The notes: a model not told the origin generated them from the letters alone. 64,000 nt of DNA from Mayfieldus sp038040285 (GCA_038040285.1 JBBPIN010000002.1:78573-142572); one strand, 5' to 3'. Shown: positions 42,833 through 51,495, counted from the first letter of the stretch. Program-made: numbers and translations.

Positions 42833-43528
42833 ATGACCATCTCGCGAGACGACATCGTCCGCAGCGACTTCCCGACCGCTCGCAAGGGCTATGACCAGAC
42901 TGCGGTCGACGCTCATCTGCGCAAGGTCGCCGAGCAGGTCGAGCAGGCTGGGCCCGCCTCGCTGGCCGACGTCGCGGCCCAAAAGGTGGCGAGCATCGTC
43001 GAGGCGGCCGAGGCGAAGGCGAAGGAGATCGAGGCCGACGCGCGGCGCGAGGCCGACGAGCTGCTCTCGAACGCCCGCGATCAGGCCCGCGACCAGCTCG
43101 AGCGCGCCCAGCGCTCGGTCGCGAATCTGATCGGCCAAGCCGACGAGCTGCGCGAGCGGATCGGCGAGATGGCGCAGGCGGTTGTCGGAGGGGAGGGGAT
43201 CCGGGGGGAGACCGAGCCGGGGCCGCAGCCCGTGCCCGAGCCAGCGCCTCCCGAACCCGAGGTCGACCCCACCCCGGTCACGGTGCCCGAGCCGGCACCA
43301 CTGCGCGAGCCCGAGCCGGAGCCGCCCACGATCCCCGAGCCGCAACCGGAGCCGCCGATGCCTGCCGCCGCCAACGGCGCCGACGATCAGGCCGCACGCT
43401 TGGTGGCGATGAAGATGGCGCTCGACGGGTCCTCGCGCGAGGACATCGCCAAGCACCTGGGCGCGAACTACGAGCTTGCCGAAACCGACGAGCTGCTCGA
43501 CGCGGTCTTCGAGCGCGCCCGCAAGTAG
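42833..43528 (+). CDS. DivIVA-domain coiled-coil protein
   Basis: A 231-residue cytoplasmic protein. The N-terminal DivIVA-like head has FPTARKGYDQTAVDAHLRKV (about 13-32), a coiled coil follows (about 35-120, rich in Ala/Glu/Arg), then a Pro/Glu repeat linker (about 125-180) and a conserved helical tail, RLVAMKMALDGSSREDIAKH. DivIVA proteins mark poles and septa at negatively curved membrane; here it may guide growth or division. The stop TAG and the convergent VOC gene stop form TAGCTA. Confidence 0.8.
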   Translation: MTISRDDIVRSDFPTARKGYDQTAVDAHLRKVAEQVEQAGPASLADVAAQKVASIVEAAEAKAKEIEADARREADELLSNARDQARDQLERAQRSVANLIGQADELRERIGEMAQAVVGGEGIRGETEPGPQPVPEPAPPEPEVDPTPVTVPEPAPLREPEPEPPTIPEPQPEPPMPAAANGADDQAARLVAMKMALDGSSREDIAKHLGANYELAETDELLDAVFERARK

Positions 43529-43969
43529 CTAACTCTCCAGGGTGCCGGGCTCACCGTTGGCGCGCGCCCCGGCGGCGTACTCGGCCATGTCCTGGGACCA
43601 GAACTCGACCACGTTGCCGTCCGGGTCGGTGACGTAGATCGCCCGCCCCGGCCCGAGCTGGATCGGTCCCTCGACCTCGACTCCGCTTGCGCCGATGCGC
43701 TTCAGCAGCGCGTCTATCTCGGGATCCTCGACATGGAAGGCGAAGTGCACGTGGGCCCCGCCCTGTCCGCCGGCAAGACCGGTCTGCGGCGTCCACAGCC
43801 CCAACCGCGCCGTGTCGCCGATCAGGTACCAGTAGCGCCCCTCGCGCCCCTCTCCGTAAAGCGTCTCCTCGAAGCCGAGTACGTCGCGGTAGAAAGCGCG
43901 CGCCGCATCGAGGTCGGAGACCTCGAGCACCAGCTCGGAAATCGCGCTGACCGGCGGCGGCTCGGACAT
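43529..43969 (-). CDS. VOC family (glyoxalase/bleomycin resistance-like) protein
   Basis: A 146-residue protein with two beta-alpha-beta-beta-beta units. VLEVSDLDAARAFYRDVLG begins unit one, VHFAFHVEDPEIDALLKR unit two, and YVTDPDGNVVEFWS carries the final metal-ligand Glu. The substrate cannot be told. A TAGGCT box lies six bases before its ATG (minus strand). It ends back-to-back with the DivIVA gene. Confidence 0.88.
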   Translation of the reverse strand: MSEPPPVSAISELVLEVSDLDAARAFYRDVLGFEETLYGEGREGRYWYLIGDTARLGLWTPQTGLAGGQGGAHVHFAFHVEDPEIDALLKRIGASGVEVEGPIQLGPGRAIYVTDPDGNVVEFWSQDMAEYAAGARANGEPGTLES

Positions 43970-43975
43970 CGCCCG

Positions 43976-43981
43976 AGCCTA
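43976..43981 (-). promoter_or_regulatory. Predicted -10 box (leaderless) for the VOC gene
   Basis: TAGGCT on the minus strand, six bases before the ATG at 43969. It lies between the SnoaL stop (43986) and this gene. Confidence 0.5.
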
Positions 43982-43985
43982 TCCG

Positions 43986-44381
43986 TCAAACGGCGGCGGC
44001 CTTGCTCCCCAGCGCTTTGACCGCCTGGGCGCTGTCGCTGTAGAACTCGCCGCGGGCCAGCTTGCCGTCGCGGAATCGCATCAGGTGCAGGAAGGGCGCT
44101 TCGAAGCTTCCACCCTCACCAGTCGCTCGTTGCGTTCCCTTGACGACCACGTCGTCGCCGCAGTCGATGAATTCCTCGGGCTCGACGCTGAACTGCGACC
44201 AGTAGTCAGGGATCCGGGTGAAGTTCTCCATGATCGCGTCGCGGCCGCGGACCAGGCCGCCGAGCGGAAGCTCGTCCGAGGTCAGCCACTCGGCATCCTC
44301 AGCGAACATTTCGTGAAGCGCGTCCATGTCGCCGCCGGCAAATGCCTCGTAGGCGGCTCGCGCTGTATCTGCATTCGACAT
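43986..44381 (-). CDS. SnoaL-like nuclear transport factor 2 fold protein
   Basis: A 131-residue protein with ARAAYEAFAGGDMDALHEMF, the AEDAEWLTSDELPLGGLVRG loop and VKGTQRATGEGGSFEAPFLH strands. This fold acts as a small-molecule isomerase, hydrolase or carrier pocket. GGAGGG lies a few bases before the ATG at 44381. The frame runs on upstream into uvrA antisense and is not coding there. Upstream of the VOC gene on the same strand. Confidence 0.85.
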   Translation of the reverse strand: MSNADTARAAYEAFAGGDMDALHEMFAEDAEWLTSDELPLGGLVRGRDAIMENFTRIPDYWSQFSVEPEEFIDCGDDVVVKGTQRATGEGGSFEAPFLHLMRFRDGKLARGEFYSDSAQAVKALGSKAAAV

Positions 44382-44485
44382 TGAACCCTCCTGGTTCTTC
44401 CCCCCTTTAGTTCTTCCATCCCCGAACCTATCCCGGCCGAGCAGCCGCGTCAATGGCGCGGCCGGCCGGCCCCTGGAGCCGATGG

Positions 44486-44497
44486 GAACAACCGTTC
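44486..44497 (+). promoter_or_regulatory. Candidate LexA (SOS) box for uvrA
   Basis: GAACAACCGTTC has the Gram-positive SOS box form GAAC-N4-GTTC and lies just upstream of the TAGAAT at 44505, overlapping the region where a -35 would be. This is the expected place for LexA repression of uvrA. lexA itself is not in the window. Confidence 0.6.
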
Positions 44498-44504
44498 GCC
44501 CCCG

Positions 44505-44510
44505 TAGAAT
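44505..44510 (+). promoter_or_regulatory. Predicted -10 box for uvrA
   Basis: TAGAAT, nine bases before the uvrA ATG at 44520. Eight bases downstream of the candidate LexA box. Confidence 0.5.
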
Positions 44511-44519
44511 CGATTCCTG

Positions 44520-47408
44520 ATGGCCGCTTCCGATCGAATCGTCGTCTCCGGCGCACGCGAGCACAACCTCAAGGACATCGACGTCGAGCTTCCTCGCGAC
44601 GCGCTGATCGTGGTCACGGGCCTCTCCGGCTCGGGCAAGTCGAGCCTTGCCTTCGACACGATCTACGCCGAGGGCCAACGTCGCTACGTCGAGTCGCTGT
44701 CCGCCTATGCGCGGCAGTTCCTCGGCCTGATGGAGAAGCCCGACGTTGACTCGATCGAGGGCCTCTCGCCGGCGATCTCGATCGACCAGAAGACGACCTC
44801 GCGCAACCCGCGATCGACGGTCGGGACCGTGACCGAGATCTACGACTACCTGCGCCTGCTGTGGGCGCGGATCGGGATTCCCCACTGCCCGGAATGCGGC
44901 GAGGAAATTGCCGGACAGTCTCTGGAACAGATCACCGATCGCCTTATGACCCTCGACGCAGGGCGCCGCTTCCTGCTCATGGCGCCGGTGGTCCGGGGCC
45001 GCAAGGGCGAGTACGGAAAGCTGCTCGAGCAGATGCGGCTCGAGGGCTACTCCCGGGCCAAGGTCGACGGCGAGCTGCGGCGCCTCGACGAGGAGATCAA
45101 GCTCGACAAGAAGTACAAGCACGACATCTCGATCGTCGTCGATCGCCTGGTGATGAAGTCGGACCTGCGGCGCCGGCTCTCGGAGTCGGTGGAGGCGGCG
45201 GCTGCACTCGGTGCCGGCCTGGTCGAGGTGGAGCTGCTCGACAACGGCGACTCCGTGGGCGAGCAGATGCTGTTCTCGGAGAAGTTCGCCTGCCTCAACT
45301 GCGGCACGTCGATCCCCGAGCTGGAGCCGCGCATCTTCTCCTTCAACTCCCCGCACGGCGCCTGCGAGCGCTGTCACGGGCTCGGCTTTCAGCGCGTGAT
45401 CGATCCCGAGCTGGTCGTCCCGGACCCGACCCTGTCGCTGAAGGAGGGGGCGCTACAGCCGTGGCGGCTCGGCCACGCGCGTTACTGGCGGCGGGTCGTC
45501 GAGGCCGTCGCGGAGGCCAACGGCGTCGACGTCACCAAGCCCTGGGCGAAGCTGAGCGACGCGGAGCGCGAGATCTTCCTCCACGGCACCGGCGACGAGC
45601 GCCACAAGGTGACCTACAGCAATCGATTCGGGCGACGGCGCTCCTACGCCGTCCGCTTCGAGGGCATCGTCAACAACCTCGAGCGCCGCTACGAGGAGAC
45701 CGACTCCGAACGGGTGCGCGAGCGGATCGAGGGATACATGGCCGAGCAGCCATGTCCGGCCTGCCACGGAGCGCGGCTGCGGCCGGAGAGCCTCGCCGTG
45801 ACGATCGGCGGACTGAACGTCAACGAGTTCACCGAGATGTCGGCGAGGGCATCGCTGAAGTGGGTCGAGGAGCTGGAGCTGACCGAGACCGAGCGGGCTA
45901 TCGCGCGCCTGATCGTGCGCGAGGTGAAGGAGCGGCTCTCGTTCCTCGACAACGTCGGGATCGGCTACCTGTCGCTGGCCCGCGCCGCCCGCACATTGTC
46001 CGGGGGCGAGGCGCAGCGAATCCGGCTCGCCACCCAGATCGGGTCGAGCCTTGTCGGGGTCCTCTACATCCTCGACGAGCCCTCGATTGGGCTGCATCAG
46101 CGCGACAACGCGAAGCTGATCGGGACCCTGGAGCGGCTCCGCGACCTCGGCAACACGGTGATCGTGGTCGAGCACGACGAGGGCACGATGCGCTCCGCCG
46201 ATCACATCGTCGACCTCGGGCCGGGGGCCGGCGAGCACGGCGGTCACATCGTCGCCGAGGGACCGCCCGCCGCGATCACCGCCGAGCCCGCGTCGCTGAC
46301 CGGCCAGTACCTGGACGGCAAGCGGAGCATCAGGGTGCCGGAGGAGCGGCGCCAGCCGAGCGGCGAGCTGGTCGTTCGCGGCGCCCACCAACACAACCTG
46401 AAGCAGATCGACGTCGCGGTGCCGCTCGGCGTCTTCTGCTGCGTCACCGGGGTGTCGGGGTCGGGCAAGTCGACCCTCGTCAACGAGACGCTCTACCCGG
46501 CGGTCGCCAACCGCCTCCATCAGGCGAAGCTGCGCCCCGGGTCGCACGATCGCATCGAAGGGCTCGACCAGGTCGACAAGATCATCAATATCGACCAGTC
46601 GCCGATCGGCCGCACGCCGCGCTCCAACCCCGCCACCTACACCAACGTCTTCGACCACATACGCCAGCTGTTCGCCCAGACACAGGAGTCGCGGGCGCGG
46701 GGCTACAAGCCCGGTCGGTTCAGCTTCAACGTCAGGGGCGGGCGCTGCGAGGTCTGCCGGGGAGACGGCCAGATCAAGATCGAGATGCACTTCCTGCCCG
46801 ACGTCTACGTCCCCTGCGAGCAGTGCCACGGCAGGCGCTACAACCGCGAGACGCTCGAGGTCCGCTTCAAGGGCAAGAGCATCGCCGACGTGCTCGAGAT
46901 GAACGTCGAGGAGGCGTGCGAGTTCTTCGAGAACATCCCCAAGATCGCGCGCCGACTGCGCACCCTGCGCGACGTCGGCCTCGACTACATCCACCTCGGC
47001 CAGTCGGCGACGACACTGTCGGGCGGCGAGGCTCAGCGGGTGAAGCTCGCGACGGAGCTAGCCAAGGTGGCGACCGGCAAGACCCTCTACATTCTCGACG
47101 AGCCGACGACCGGGCTTCACTTCGCCGATGTGCAGCGGCTGCTCGACGTGCTCGGGCGTTTGGTCGACGCCGGCAACACGGTGATCGTGATCGAGCACAA
47201 CCTCGACGTGATCAAGACCGCCGACCGGATCATCGACCTCGGTCCCGAGGGCGGGGAGGAGGGCGGTGAGGTGATCGCGACCGGCTCCCCCGAGGAGGTG
47301 GCGGCGGTGCAGACCTCCTATACCGGCAGCTACCTCGCCGACCTCGTGCAGCCGAAGGTGACGCGGCGCCGCAAGGCATCACGCAAGCGCACCGCGGTCG
47401 CCGCCTAG
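44520..47408 (+). CDS. uvrA: Excinuclease ABC subunit A
   Basis: A 962-residue damage-recognition ATPase of nucleotide excision repair. Two ABC ATPase halves: the first Walker A is GLSGSGKSSLAF and the signature LSGGEAQRIRLATQIGS, the second GVSGSGKSTLVNET and LSGGEAQRVKLATELAK. Zinc modules show CPECGEE, CLNCG, CERCHGLGF, then CEVCRGDG and CEQCHGRRY. The length is standard. A candidate LexA box lies upstream. Confidence 0.98.
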   Translation: MAASDRIVVSGAREHNLKDIDVELPRDALIVVTGLSGSGKSSLAFDTIYAEGQRRYVESLSAYARQFLGLMEKPDVDSIEGLSPAISIDQKTTSRNPRSTVGTVTEIYDYLRLLWARIGIPHCPECGEEIAGQSLEQITDRLMTLDAGRRFLLMAPVVRGRKGEYGKLLEQMRLEGYSRAKVDGELRRLDEEIKLDKKYKHDISIVVDRLVMKSDLRRRLSESVEAAAALGAGLVEVELLDNGDSVGEQMLFSEKFACLNCGTSIPELEPRIFSFNSPHGACERCHGLGFQRVIDPELVVPDPTLSLKEGALQPWRLGHARYWRRVVEAVAEANGVDVTKPWAKLSDAEREIFLHGTGDERHKVTYSNRFGRRRSYAVRFEGIVNNLERRYEETDSERVRERIEGYMAEQPCPACHGARLRPESLAVTIGGLNVNEFTEMSARASLKWVEELELTETERAIARLIVREVKERLSFLDNVGIGYLSLARAARTLSGGEAQRIRLATQIGSSLVGVLYILDEPSIGLHQRDNAKLIGTLERLRDLGNTVIVVEHDEGTMRSADHIVDLGPGAGEHGGHIVAEGPPAAITAEPASLTGQYLDGKRSIRVPEERRQPSGELVVRGAHQHNLKQIDVAVPLGVFCCVTGVSGSGKSTLVNETLYPAVANRLHQAKLRPGSHDRIEGLDQVDKIINIDQSPIGRTPRSNPATYTNVFDHIRQLFAQTQESRARGYKPGRFSFNVRGGRCEVCRGDGQIKIEMHFLPDVYVPCEQCHGRRYNRETLEVRFKGKSIADVLEMNVEEACEFFENIPKIARRLRTLRDVGLDYIHLGQSATTLSGGEAQRVKLATELAKVATGKTLYILDEPTTGLHFADVQRLLDVLGRLVDAGNTVIVIEHNLDVIKTADRIIDLGPEGGEEGGEVIATGSPEEVAAVQTSYTGSYLADLVQPKVTRRRKASRKRTAVAA

Positions 47409-47442
47409 CGCTCAACCGGCGTATCAGCTCGCGCGCCTTGGG

Positions 47443-47448
47443 TAGGAT
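47443..47448 (+). promoter_or_regulatory. Predicted -10 box (leaderless) before the 46-residue gene
   Basis: TAGGAT, six bases before the ATG at 47455. Confidence 0.45.
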
Positions 47449-47454
47449 CGGGGC

Positions 47455-47595
47455 ATGGGGCTACCACTACTGCTGATCATCATCGGGATCGTCTTGGCGA
47501 TCCTCGTCAACTACGCGCTCGGCATCCTCTGCATCGTGATCGGCCTCGTATTGCTGATCTGGCCGCGGATCGCTGCCGGGCGCGGACGCGTCTAG
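47455..47595 (+). CDS. 46-residue hydrophobic membrane miniprotein
   Basis: ATG to TAG. The product MGLPLLLIIIGIVLAILVNY followed by ALGILCIVIGLVLLIWPRIA and AGRGRV is almost wholly hydrophobic, with two helices and a basic end. A TAGGAT box six bases upstream supports expression. The stop shares a CTAG with the stop of the convergent ROK kinase. Function unknown. Confidence 0.55.
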   Translation: MGLPLLLIIIGIVLAILVNYALGILCIVIGLVLLIWPRIAAGRGRV

Positions 47596-48593
47596 CCGAC
47601 AGCGCCTTCAGGCGCCGCTGCCGCGGGCTTCGCGACCAGAAGGGAGGCGCCGATCGCGCCTCCGAGGTCGCCGAGCTCGGCGATCAGGAACGGAGGCGGG
47701 CGGTCGTCGACGAAGAGATGTTTCCCCATCTCCTTGAGCAGGGGCTCCCTGTAGCGATCACCGAAGCGCAGGCCCATGCCGCCGCCGAAGATCACGGCCT
47801 CGGGGTCGAGCAGGTTGACCGCCGAGGCGATCCCGGTGCCCAGCGCCTCCACTGCGCGGTCGAGCAGCTGAGCGGTGAGCTTGTCGCCGTGGTCGAAGGC
47901 CCGCTCCCAGACCCCGCTGGTGAGGCGGTCCTTGTCGTGGTGCTCGGCGATCTCGAACAGCTTGGTGTGCGCCCCCTTCTCCATCTCCTCGCGGGCCTTC
48001 GCCTCCATCGCCCCGCGCCCCGCGTAGGCCTCCATGCAGCCCCTGCGCCCGCAGGGACACTTGGCGCCGCCGCGCTTCACGACCATGTGCCCGATCTCGC
48101 TGGCGGCCCCGCGCCCCAGCCACGACTTTCCGTCGAGGACCAGTCCGCCGCCGACGCCGGTGCCCCAGAAGACGCCGAGGATCGTCTGGTAGGGCCGCCC
48201 GGCACCGAGATGGAACTCTGCGTCGGTGGCCGCCTGGACGTCGTTGCCGACTCGCACCTCGGTGCCGAGGGCCTCGGAGAGGCTCTCTCCGAGCGGAAAG
48301 CTTCCCTCCCAGCCGGGAATGTTGCGCGCAGCGGACACCGTCCCGGTGGCTTCGTCTGCGTCCCCGGGAGAGCCGACCCCAACCCCCTGCAGTGAGTCCG
48401 TCTTGGTGGCGGCGGCGTCGGCGGCTTCGCGCAGTGCGGCGGCCATCTCGGATGCGACCGCCTTCGGCCCCCCTTCGTGGGGCGTCGGATGGCGGGCTTC
48501 ACCGAGCACCTTGCCGTTCTCGTCGACGACCGCGGTCTGGATCTTGGTGCCGCCCAGATCGATGCCGCCGCGCAGTGGACTTCCAGGGCTCAC
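47592..48593 (-). CDS. ROK family sugar kinase (glucokinase-like)
   Basis: A 333-residue kinase. It starts PLRGGIDLGGTKIQTAVVD (phosphate-1 motif), has VGVGSPGDAD, VRVGNDVQAATDAEFHLGAG with the catalytic Asp, the ROK zinc site CPCGRRGCMEAYAG and AVIFGGGMGL. The preferred substrate is glucose or an N-acylhexosamine; the sequence does not decide. GTG at 48593 is chosen because a TAGCTT box lies seven bases upstream; in-frame sequence beyond it overlaps the divergent gene. Confidence 0.9.
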   Translation of the reverse strand: MSPGSPLRGGIDLGGTKIQTAVVDENGKVLGEARHPTPHEGGPKAVASEMAAALREAADAAATKTDSLQGVGVGSPGDADEATGTVSAARNIPGWEGSFPLGESLSEALGTEVRVGNDVQAATDAEFHLGAGRPYQTILGVFWGTGVGGGLVLDGKSWLGRGAASEIGHMVVKRGGAKCPCGRRGCMEAYAGRGAMEAKAREEMEKGAHTKLFEIAEHHDKDRLTSGVWERAFDHGDKLTAQLLDRAVEALGTGIASAVNLLDPEAVIFGGGMGLRFGDRYREPLLKEMGKHLFVDDRPPPFLIAELGDLGGAIGASLLVAKPAAAAPEGAVG

Positions 48594-48600
48594 CTCTGGA

Positions 48601-48606
48601 AAGCTA
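48601..48606 (-). promoter_or_regulatory. Predicted -10 box (leaderless) for the ROK kinase
   Basis: TAGCTT on the minus strand, seven bases before the GTG at 48593. It lies inside the 18-base gap to the divergent acetyltransferase. Confidence 0.4.
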
Positions 48607-48611
48607 ACCCG

Positions 48612-49199
48612 GTGGGCGGATCTAGTGGATGGCTGCTGTGGTGGCGCAAGCGGCGCTGGTACGAACGCAACCGGCGTCTGACCCGGTGCTGGCGCATCAA
48701 TCGACACATGGCGCGGGCGGGGGCGTTCATCCGCTTCCCGGTCGAGGGGGAGGTGCTGGAGGCGCTCGACGAGGGGAGGCTTCGAATCGGCGCTGGCACG
48801 CTGCTGGAGCCTGGGTGCTGGCTGACCCTCTCTCCGCAAGCCCGGATCGAGATCGGAGAAGGGTGCTTTCTGAACCGCAACACGATGCTGGCGGCGTTCA
48901 ATCGGATCGAGATCGGCGATCACGTTATGTTCGCCAACGGTTGCTTCGTCGGCGACGCCGACCACCGCTTCGACGACCCGGAGAAGCCCATTACCTGGCA
49001 GGGCTTCACGTCGACGGGACCGGTGCTAATTGGCGACAACTGCTGGTTCGGCGTCAACTGCGTCGTCACAAGCGGCGTGACTATCGGCGAGCGCTGCGTG
49101 ATCGGCGCCAATTCCGTCGTCACCGAGGACCTGCCCCCGCGGGTGATCGCCGCCGGTTCCCCGGCGAAGGTGATCAAAGAGATCGAGTTCCGCTCCTAG
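48612..49199 (+). CDS. Left-handed beta-helix (hexapeptide) acetyltransferase
   Basis: A 195-residue protein of the maltose/galactoside O-acetyltransferase type. After a basic, Trp/Arg-rich N-terminus, hexapeptide repeats give RIEIGEGCFLNRNTMLAAF, RIEIGDHVMFANGCFVGDAD, VLIGDNCWFGVNCVVTSGVT and IGERCVIGANSVVTEDLPP, ending AAGSPAKVIKEIEF. The His of GDADHRF is the catalytic type. Start GTG at 48612 is uncertain; a Met at about 48705 would remove the basic part. Divergent from the ROK kinase, convergent with YjbQ-type gene. Confidence 0.83.
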   Translation: MGGSSGWLLWWRKRRWYERNRRLTRCWRINRHMARAGAFIRFPVEGEVLEALDEGRLRIGAGTLLEPGCWLTLSPQARIEIGEGCFLNRNTMLAAFNRIEIGDHVMFANGCFVGDADHRFDDPEKPITWQGFTSTGPVLIGDNCWFGVNCVVTSGVTIGERCVIGANSVVTEDLPPRVIAAGSPAKVIKEIEFRS

Positions 49200-49612
49200 G
49201 AGACGACCTGCACGACGACCGTGCGGTCGCGGGCGCGGTCGTCGAAGTCGATCAGCACCAGCTGCTGCCAGGTCCCCAGCGCCAACTTGCCGCCGGTGAC
49301 CGGAACCGTCTCCGCGCTGCCGATCAGCGATGCCCGCTGGTGGGCATGAGAGTTGGTGTCGTGGTTGAGCCGGTTGTGCTCGTAGTCGCCCTGGGTGGGA
49401 ATCAGCCGCTCCAAGGCTTCGCGCAGGTCGTGGACGCCACCCGGCTCGAACTCCATCGTTGTGATCGCGGCAGTCGAGCCGCGCACGAAGGCGGTCGCCT
49501 GCGCCTCGGACGCACCGGCGGTGGCGACCACGCGCTGCACACCGTCGGTGATGTCGATGATGTCGTTGTCGCCGTTGGTGGAGAGCCGAAGCTCGCCGGT
49601 GTGCACGGGCAT
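49196..49612 (-). CDS. UPF0047 (E. coli YjbQ-like) protein
   Basis: A 138-residue small beta-rich protein. MPVHTGELRLSTNGDNDIID is the typical start; NHDTNSHAHQRASLIGSAE has the metal-binding histidines and GGKLALGTWQQLVLIDFDDR the terminal signature. Members replace ThiE in some organisms, giving a thiamine-phosphate-synthase side activity; the natural role is unclear. A longer start at 49624 is possible. The TAG overlaps the acetyltransferase stop within CTAG. Confidence 0.85.
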   Translation of the reverse strand: MPVHTGELRLSTNGDNDIIDITDGVQRVVATAGASEAQATAFVRGSTAAITTMEFEPGGVHDLREALERLIPTQGDYEHNRLNHDTNSHAHQRASLIGSAETVPVTGGKLALGTWQQLVLIDFDDRARDRTVVVQVVS

Positions 49613-49664
49613 GTCCCGAAACATAGCCGCCGCGAGGAGGTGTGCCGTGGCGCCACGCCGCGGC

Positions 49665-49696
49665 AAAAAGAAGAGCCGGGCCCGTGGGCCCGGCTC
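49665..49696 (-). terminator. Rho-independent terminator of the DUF378 gene
   Basis: An 11-bp perfect stem, GAGCCGGGCCC/GGGCCCGGCTC (49673-49696), with a 2-base loop, followed on the minus strand by a T-rich tract CTTCTTTTTG. This is the clearest intrinsic terminator in the window and ends DUF378 transcription. Confidence 0.8.
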
Positions 49697-49740
49697 CGTG
49701 CTGCGTACCGGCCGTCCCGACCGGTTACGACTTCGCTGCC

Positions 49741-49980
49741 TCAGGTGCCCCTGGGGTGGGCGGAGTGGCCGCCCAGGTGCAGTGCATCGAGCAGCTTCGG
49801 GATGTAGACGAGGGCGCCGACGCCAACCACTACGTAAACGATGTTGAGCAGCGTCCCGTCACCGAAGATCTTGGACAGCACGTTGGTGTCGCCGTCCGTT
49901 AGCCCGATGACCCCCCAGTTGAGGGCCCCAAGCACCATCACCAACAGCGCGAAGGGCTCAAACCTCTTGATCATCTCCAT
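49741..49980 (-). CDS. DUF378 membrane protein
   Basis: A 79-residue protein with two hydrophobic helices. FALLVMVLGALNWGVIGL is the DUF378 hallmark, followed by a short polar loop and LLNIVYVVVGVGALVYIPKLL, with a His-rich tail (HLGGHSAHP). Function unknown. The ribosome binding site AGGAGG is well placed before the ATG. It has its own upstream region with an inverted repeat and a terminator downstream, so it is an independent transcription unit. Confidence 0.88.
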   Translation of the reverse strand: MEMIKRFEPFALLVMVLGALNWGVIGLTDGDTNVLSKIFGDGTLLNIVYVVVGVGALVYIPKLLDALHLGGHSAHPRGT

Positions 49981-50025
49981 TTGCTTGCCTCCTGCAAGGA
50001 AAGAGGGATAGTGCGTGATGTAACA

Positions 50026-50060
50026 AGCAATACCCCTCGATTTGCAGGGGGTTACTTGCT
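50026..50060. repeat. Imperfect inverted repeat upstream of DUF378
   Basis: Arms AGCAATACCCC and GGGGTTACTTGCT with two bulges around a ten-base loop. It sits in the gap between the panB end and DUF378, possibly an operator or an mRNA 3' hairpin of the pantothenate transcript. Confidence 0.4.
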
Positions 50061-50089
50061 GAACGAGCCGTTTCCCGCCGCAGATGCGC

Positions 50090-51022
50090 CTACGGTAGCG
50101 GTTCCCAGTCCCAACTCGACGCCGAGGCCAGCGTCTCCTGCTCGAGGTAGCGCTTCAGCTCCGCCAGCTCGGCCGGCTCGATGCTGTAGATGTGCTCGGC
50201 GCCCGGGAAGTCGCCGGAGCGGACCTCGGCCGCATAGCTGCGAAGGCCATCGACCATCGCCCTGCGCACCTCGGCGTAGCGCTTGACGAACTTCGCGGTC
50301 CGGCCCTCATGGATACCAAGCAGGTCGTGGAGGACGAGCACCTGGCCATCGGTTGCCGAGCCCGCCCCGATCCCGATCACCGGGATCTCGAGCTTCTCCT
50401 GGATCACCTCGGTGACAGCCGCCGGCACCGCCTCGAAGACGATCGCGAAGCAGCCAACGGCCTGTAGGGAGAGCGCGTCCTCGGCCAGCTTCGCTGCCGC
50501 TGCCGCCGTCTTGCCCTGGGCCTTGAAACCCCCCAGAGCCGACGCCGTCTGGGGAGTGAGGCCGACGTGGCCCATCACCGGGATGCCGGCGCGGATGATC
50601 GCCCGCGCCCGGTCGACCGAGGCCCCGCCGCGCTCCAGCTTCACGGCGTCGCAGCCCGATTCCTTGATGAAGCGTTGAGCGCTCTGCACCGCCAGTTCGT
50701 TGGAGGCCTCGTAGGAGCCGAAGGGCAGGTCCCCGATCAGCAACGGGGTCTTCAGTCCCCGCCGCACGGCGCTGGCCATCGTCACCATCTCGTCCATGCG
50801 GATCGGGGCGGTGGCGTCGTAGCCGAGCACCACCATCGCCGCCGTGTCGCCGACCAGCACCACGTCGACCCCGGCCTCCTCGACCGCTTGCGCGGAGGGA
50901 AAGTCATAAGCGGTGACCATCACTATCGGTTCCCCCCTGCGCTTCATCTCGGCCAGTTGCGGCAGCGTCATGGCTTGCCTCCCGGGCGCGCTTGCATCGG
51001 TCTTGCGCGGCACGGTGCTCAT
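50090..51022 (-). CDS. panB: 3-methyl-2-oxobutanoate hydroxymethyltransferase
   Basis: A 310-residue barrel that makes ketopantoate from 2-oxoisovalerate and methylene-tetrahydrofolate. It has VTAYDFPSAQAVEEAGVD, VLVGDTAAMVVLGYD (metal-site Asp), KLERGGA, GHVGLTPQTAS and GIGAGSATDGQVLVLHDLLG with the catalytic Glu region near FVKRYAE. A 20-residue N-terminal extension precedes the core. ATG overlaps the panD stop (ATGA). It is the last gene of the pantothenate cluster. Confidence 0.96.
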   Translation of the reverse strand: MSTVPRKTDASAPGRQAMTLPQLAEMKRRGEPIVMVTAYDFPSAQAVEEAGVDVVLVGDTAAMVVLGYDATAPIRMDEMVTMASAVRRGLKTPLLIGDLPFGSYEASNELAVQSAQRFIKESGCDAVKLERGGASVDRARAIIRAGIPVMGHVGLTPQTASALGGFKAQGKTAAAAAKLAEDALSLQAVGCFAIVFEAVPAAVTEVIQEKLEIPVIGIGAGSATDGQVLVLHDLLGIHEGRTAKFVKRYAEVRRAMVDGLRSYAAEVRSGDFPGAEHIYSIEPAELAELKRYLEQETLASASSWDWEPLP

Positions 51023-51474
51023 GCCAGCCTCCCCGAGTTGGTGCTGCCGGTGAAGGCGCCGGGAAGCTCCTCTGAGTCCCAGGCGGGGACGAAATCACCC
51101 AGAAGCACTTCGGGATTCGAGTCGACGCGGACCGTTCGGTTGCCGGCGTCGAGGTGGACGACGATCGGCGAGTAAGCCTCCAGATCGCGATCGTCGTAAG
51201 CGCCAAACGAGGCCACGATCACCTTTTGACCGCGCTGAACCAGCCGCGCCGCCGCCCCGTTCACCTGCATGTCGCCCGACCCCGGCGTGCCCTCGATGAC
51301 GTAGGTGACGAAGCGGGCGCCGTTGTCGATGTCCCAGACATGGACCTGTTCGTTGGGGATCAGGTCGGCCCCGGCCATCAGCTCCGGATCGACGGTGATG
51401 CTGCCGACGTAGTCCGGGTCACAGTCGGTGATCGTCGCCCGGTGGATCTTCGATTTGAGCATCTGCCTTTGCAT
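51019..51474 (-). CDS. panD: Aspartate 1-decarboxylase
   Basis: A 151-residue proenzyme making beta-alanine. The self-cleavage site YVGSITVD has Gly24-Ser25, where the Ser becomes the pyruvoyl cofactor; MLKSKIHRATIT and NGAAARLVQRGQKVIVASFGAYD are the usual strands. The protein is about 25 residues longer than E. coli PanD at the C-terminus (polar tail EELPGAFTGSTNSGRLA). GGAGG precedes the ATG. Overlaps panB and lies 21 bases after panC. Confidence 0.95.
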   Translation of the reverse strand: MQRQMLKSKIHRATITDCDPDYVGSITVDPELMAGADLIPNEQVHVWDIDNGARFVTYVIEGTPGSGDMQVNGAAARLVQRGQKVIVASFGAYDDRDLEAYSPIVVHLDAGNRTVRVDSNPEVLLGDFVPAWDSEELPGAFTGSTNSGRLA

Positions 51475-51495
51475 CTGGCCTCCGTTTCCAGCCCC

